Shown here in pieces: positions 5,325 to 5,528 of a stretch of 5,528 nt of DNA (positions are counted from its first letter, which is position 1; every line of letters begins with the position of its first letter). The notes under the pieces were generated by a model. That model was not told the DNA's origin and searched no databases. It was given only the letters and a program-made list of their open reading frames with translations. Origin of the DNA: an uncultured Methylococcaceae bacterium. GTDB taxonomy: Bacteria; Pseudomonadota; Gammaproteobacteria; Methylococcales; Methylococcaceae. The stretch is from the NCBI GenBank assembly GCA_903910005.1, contig CAIVXW010000056.1, forward strand, positions 1 through 5,528, written 5' to 3'. The translations under genes and the position numbers were made by a program.

Positions 5325-5528
5325 CGGACAGCCGCCAATCCCCCCGCCAGACCGCCCGCAACCGTATTGCCCGCAGCACGCGAGATCATCCAGTGCGGGT
5401 TGACATCGGTTCGTCGCCCGCTCCAAAGTCACGAAATGCCCGTCGACCAGTCCCACGGCGCAGGCCTTCAGACGCGAAGCATCGCTCACATAGGGCGTCA
5501 CGTCGAACGGAAACGCGCCACGAGGAGG
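5304..5528 (-). CDS. Possible 3' end of an unrecognised minus-strand gene (partial)
   Basis: On the minus strand a frame is open from the right edge to a TAG at 5306-5304, giving 74 residues. The first part (FPFDVTPYVSDASRLKACAV, GLVDGHFVTLERATNRCQ) is protein-like with mostly G/C third positions. The last about 30 residues are glycine- and cysteine-rich (LACCGQYGCGRSGGGIGGC) and less convincing. A GTG at 5501 could be an internal start, but the frame continues upstream of it. If real, the gene converges on the receiver gene and their 3' ends overlap by about 21 bp. I recognise no family. A different minus-strand frame over about 5410-5330 also reads plausibly, so the frame is uncertain. Confidence 0.35.
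   Translation of the reverse strand, partial: PPRGAFPFDVTPYVSDASRLKACAVGLVDGHFVTLERATNRCQPALDDLACCGQYGCGRSGGGIGGCPLFKTDQ

Noticed and set aside
5324..5335. GCGG-ACAG-CCGC hairpin directly at the receiver stop, considered as a terminator
   Set aside because: A four-base-pair stem with no T-tract; not a credible intrinsic terminator.
1..5528. tRNA, rRNA, CRISPR array, insertion sequence or attachment site
   Set aside because: I saw no regularly spaced repeats, terminal inverted repeats, transposase-like reading frame or cloverleaf structure anywhere in the window.

Overview
The window is GC-rich and reads as proteobacterial. Genes are tightly packed, with start and stop codons overlapping as ATGA, Shine-Dalgarno-like G-rich sites, and high G/C at third codon positions. 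A gamma- or betaproteobacterium is my best guess, but no ribosomal or taxonomic marker is present, so this is inference.

The core is a plus-strand two-component light-sensing locus of three genes. (1) 521-2530 encodes a soluble hybrid histidine kinase: PAS-like sensor, HisKA (H153), HATPase, receiver (D448) and a C-terminal HPt-like domain (H600). (2) 2587-4851 (or from 2527) encodes a bacteriophytochrome: PAS-GAF-PHY photosensor with the N-terminal biliverdin-type cysteine (C12), PASDIP and PRxSF motifs, followed by HisKA (H537) and HATPase. (3) 4902-5324 encodes a stand-alone Rcp1-like receiver (D68), the usual partner type of a phytochrome kinase. The layout suggests a red/far-red sensor signalling to the small receiver, with the hybrid kinase as a second input or a phosphorelay branch. 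No heme oxygenase gene is visible, so biliverdin must come from a gene outside the window.

The edges are less certain. Bases 2-100 look like the 3' end of an upstream plus-strand gene that I do not recognise. Bases 101-520 form a leader containing two doubtful small ORFs (146-298 with a good Shine-Dalgarno site; 309/321-524 with an ATGA overlap into the kinase), one weak sigma70-like promoter match and a GC-rich hairpin. After the receiver gene, a minus-strand reading frame enters from the right edge and would end at 5304, overlapping the receiver gene tail to tail; it is unrecognised and only tentatively coding.

Two observations stand out. The chromophore pocket of the phytochrome is unorthodox: the otherwise conserved GAF histidine of the SPxH motif is a cysteine, next to the position used by plant/Cph1 phytochromes to bind bilin, and the usual CHH motif reads CMHH. 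Separately, the first 44 bp of the receiver gene are preceded directly by a diverged 44-bp tandem copy, which makes a 15-codon mini-ORF whose stop overlaps the receiver's start.
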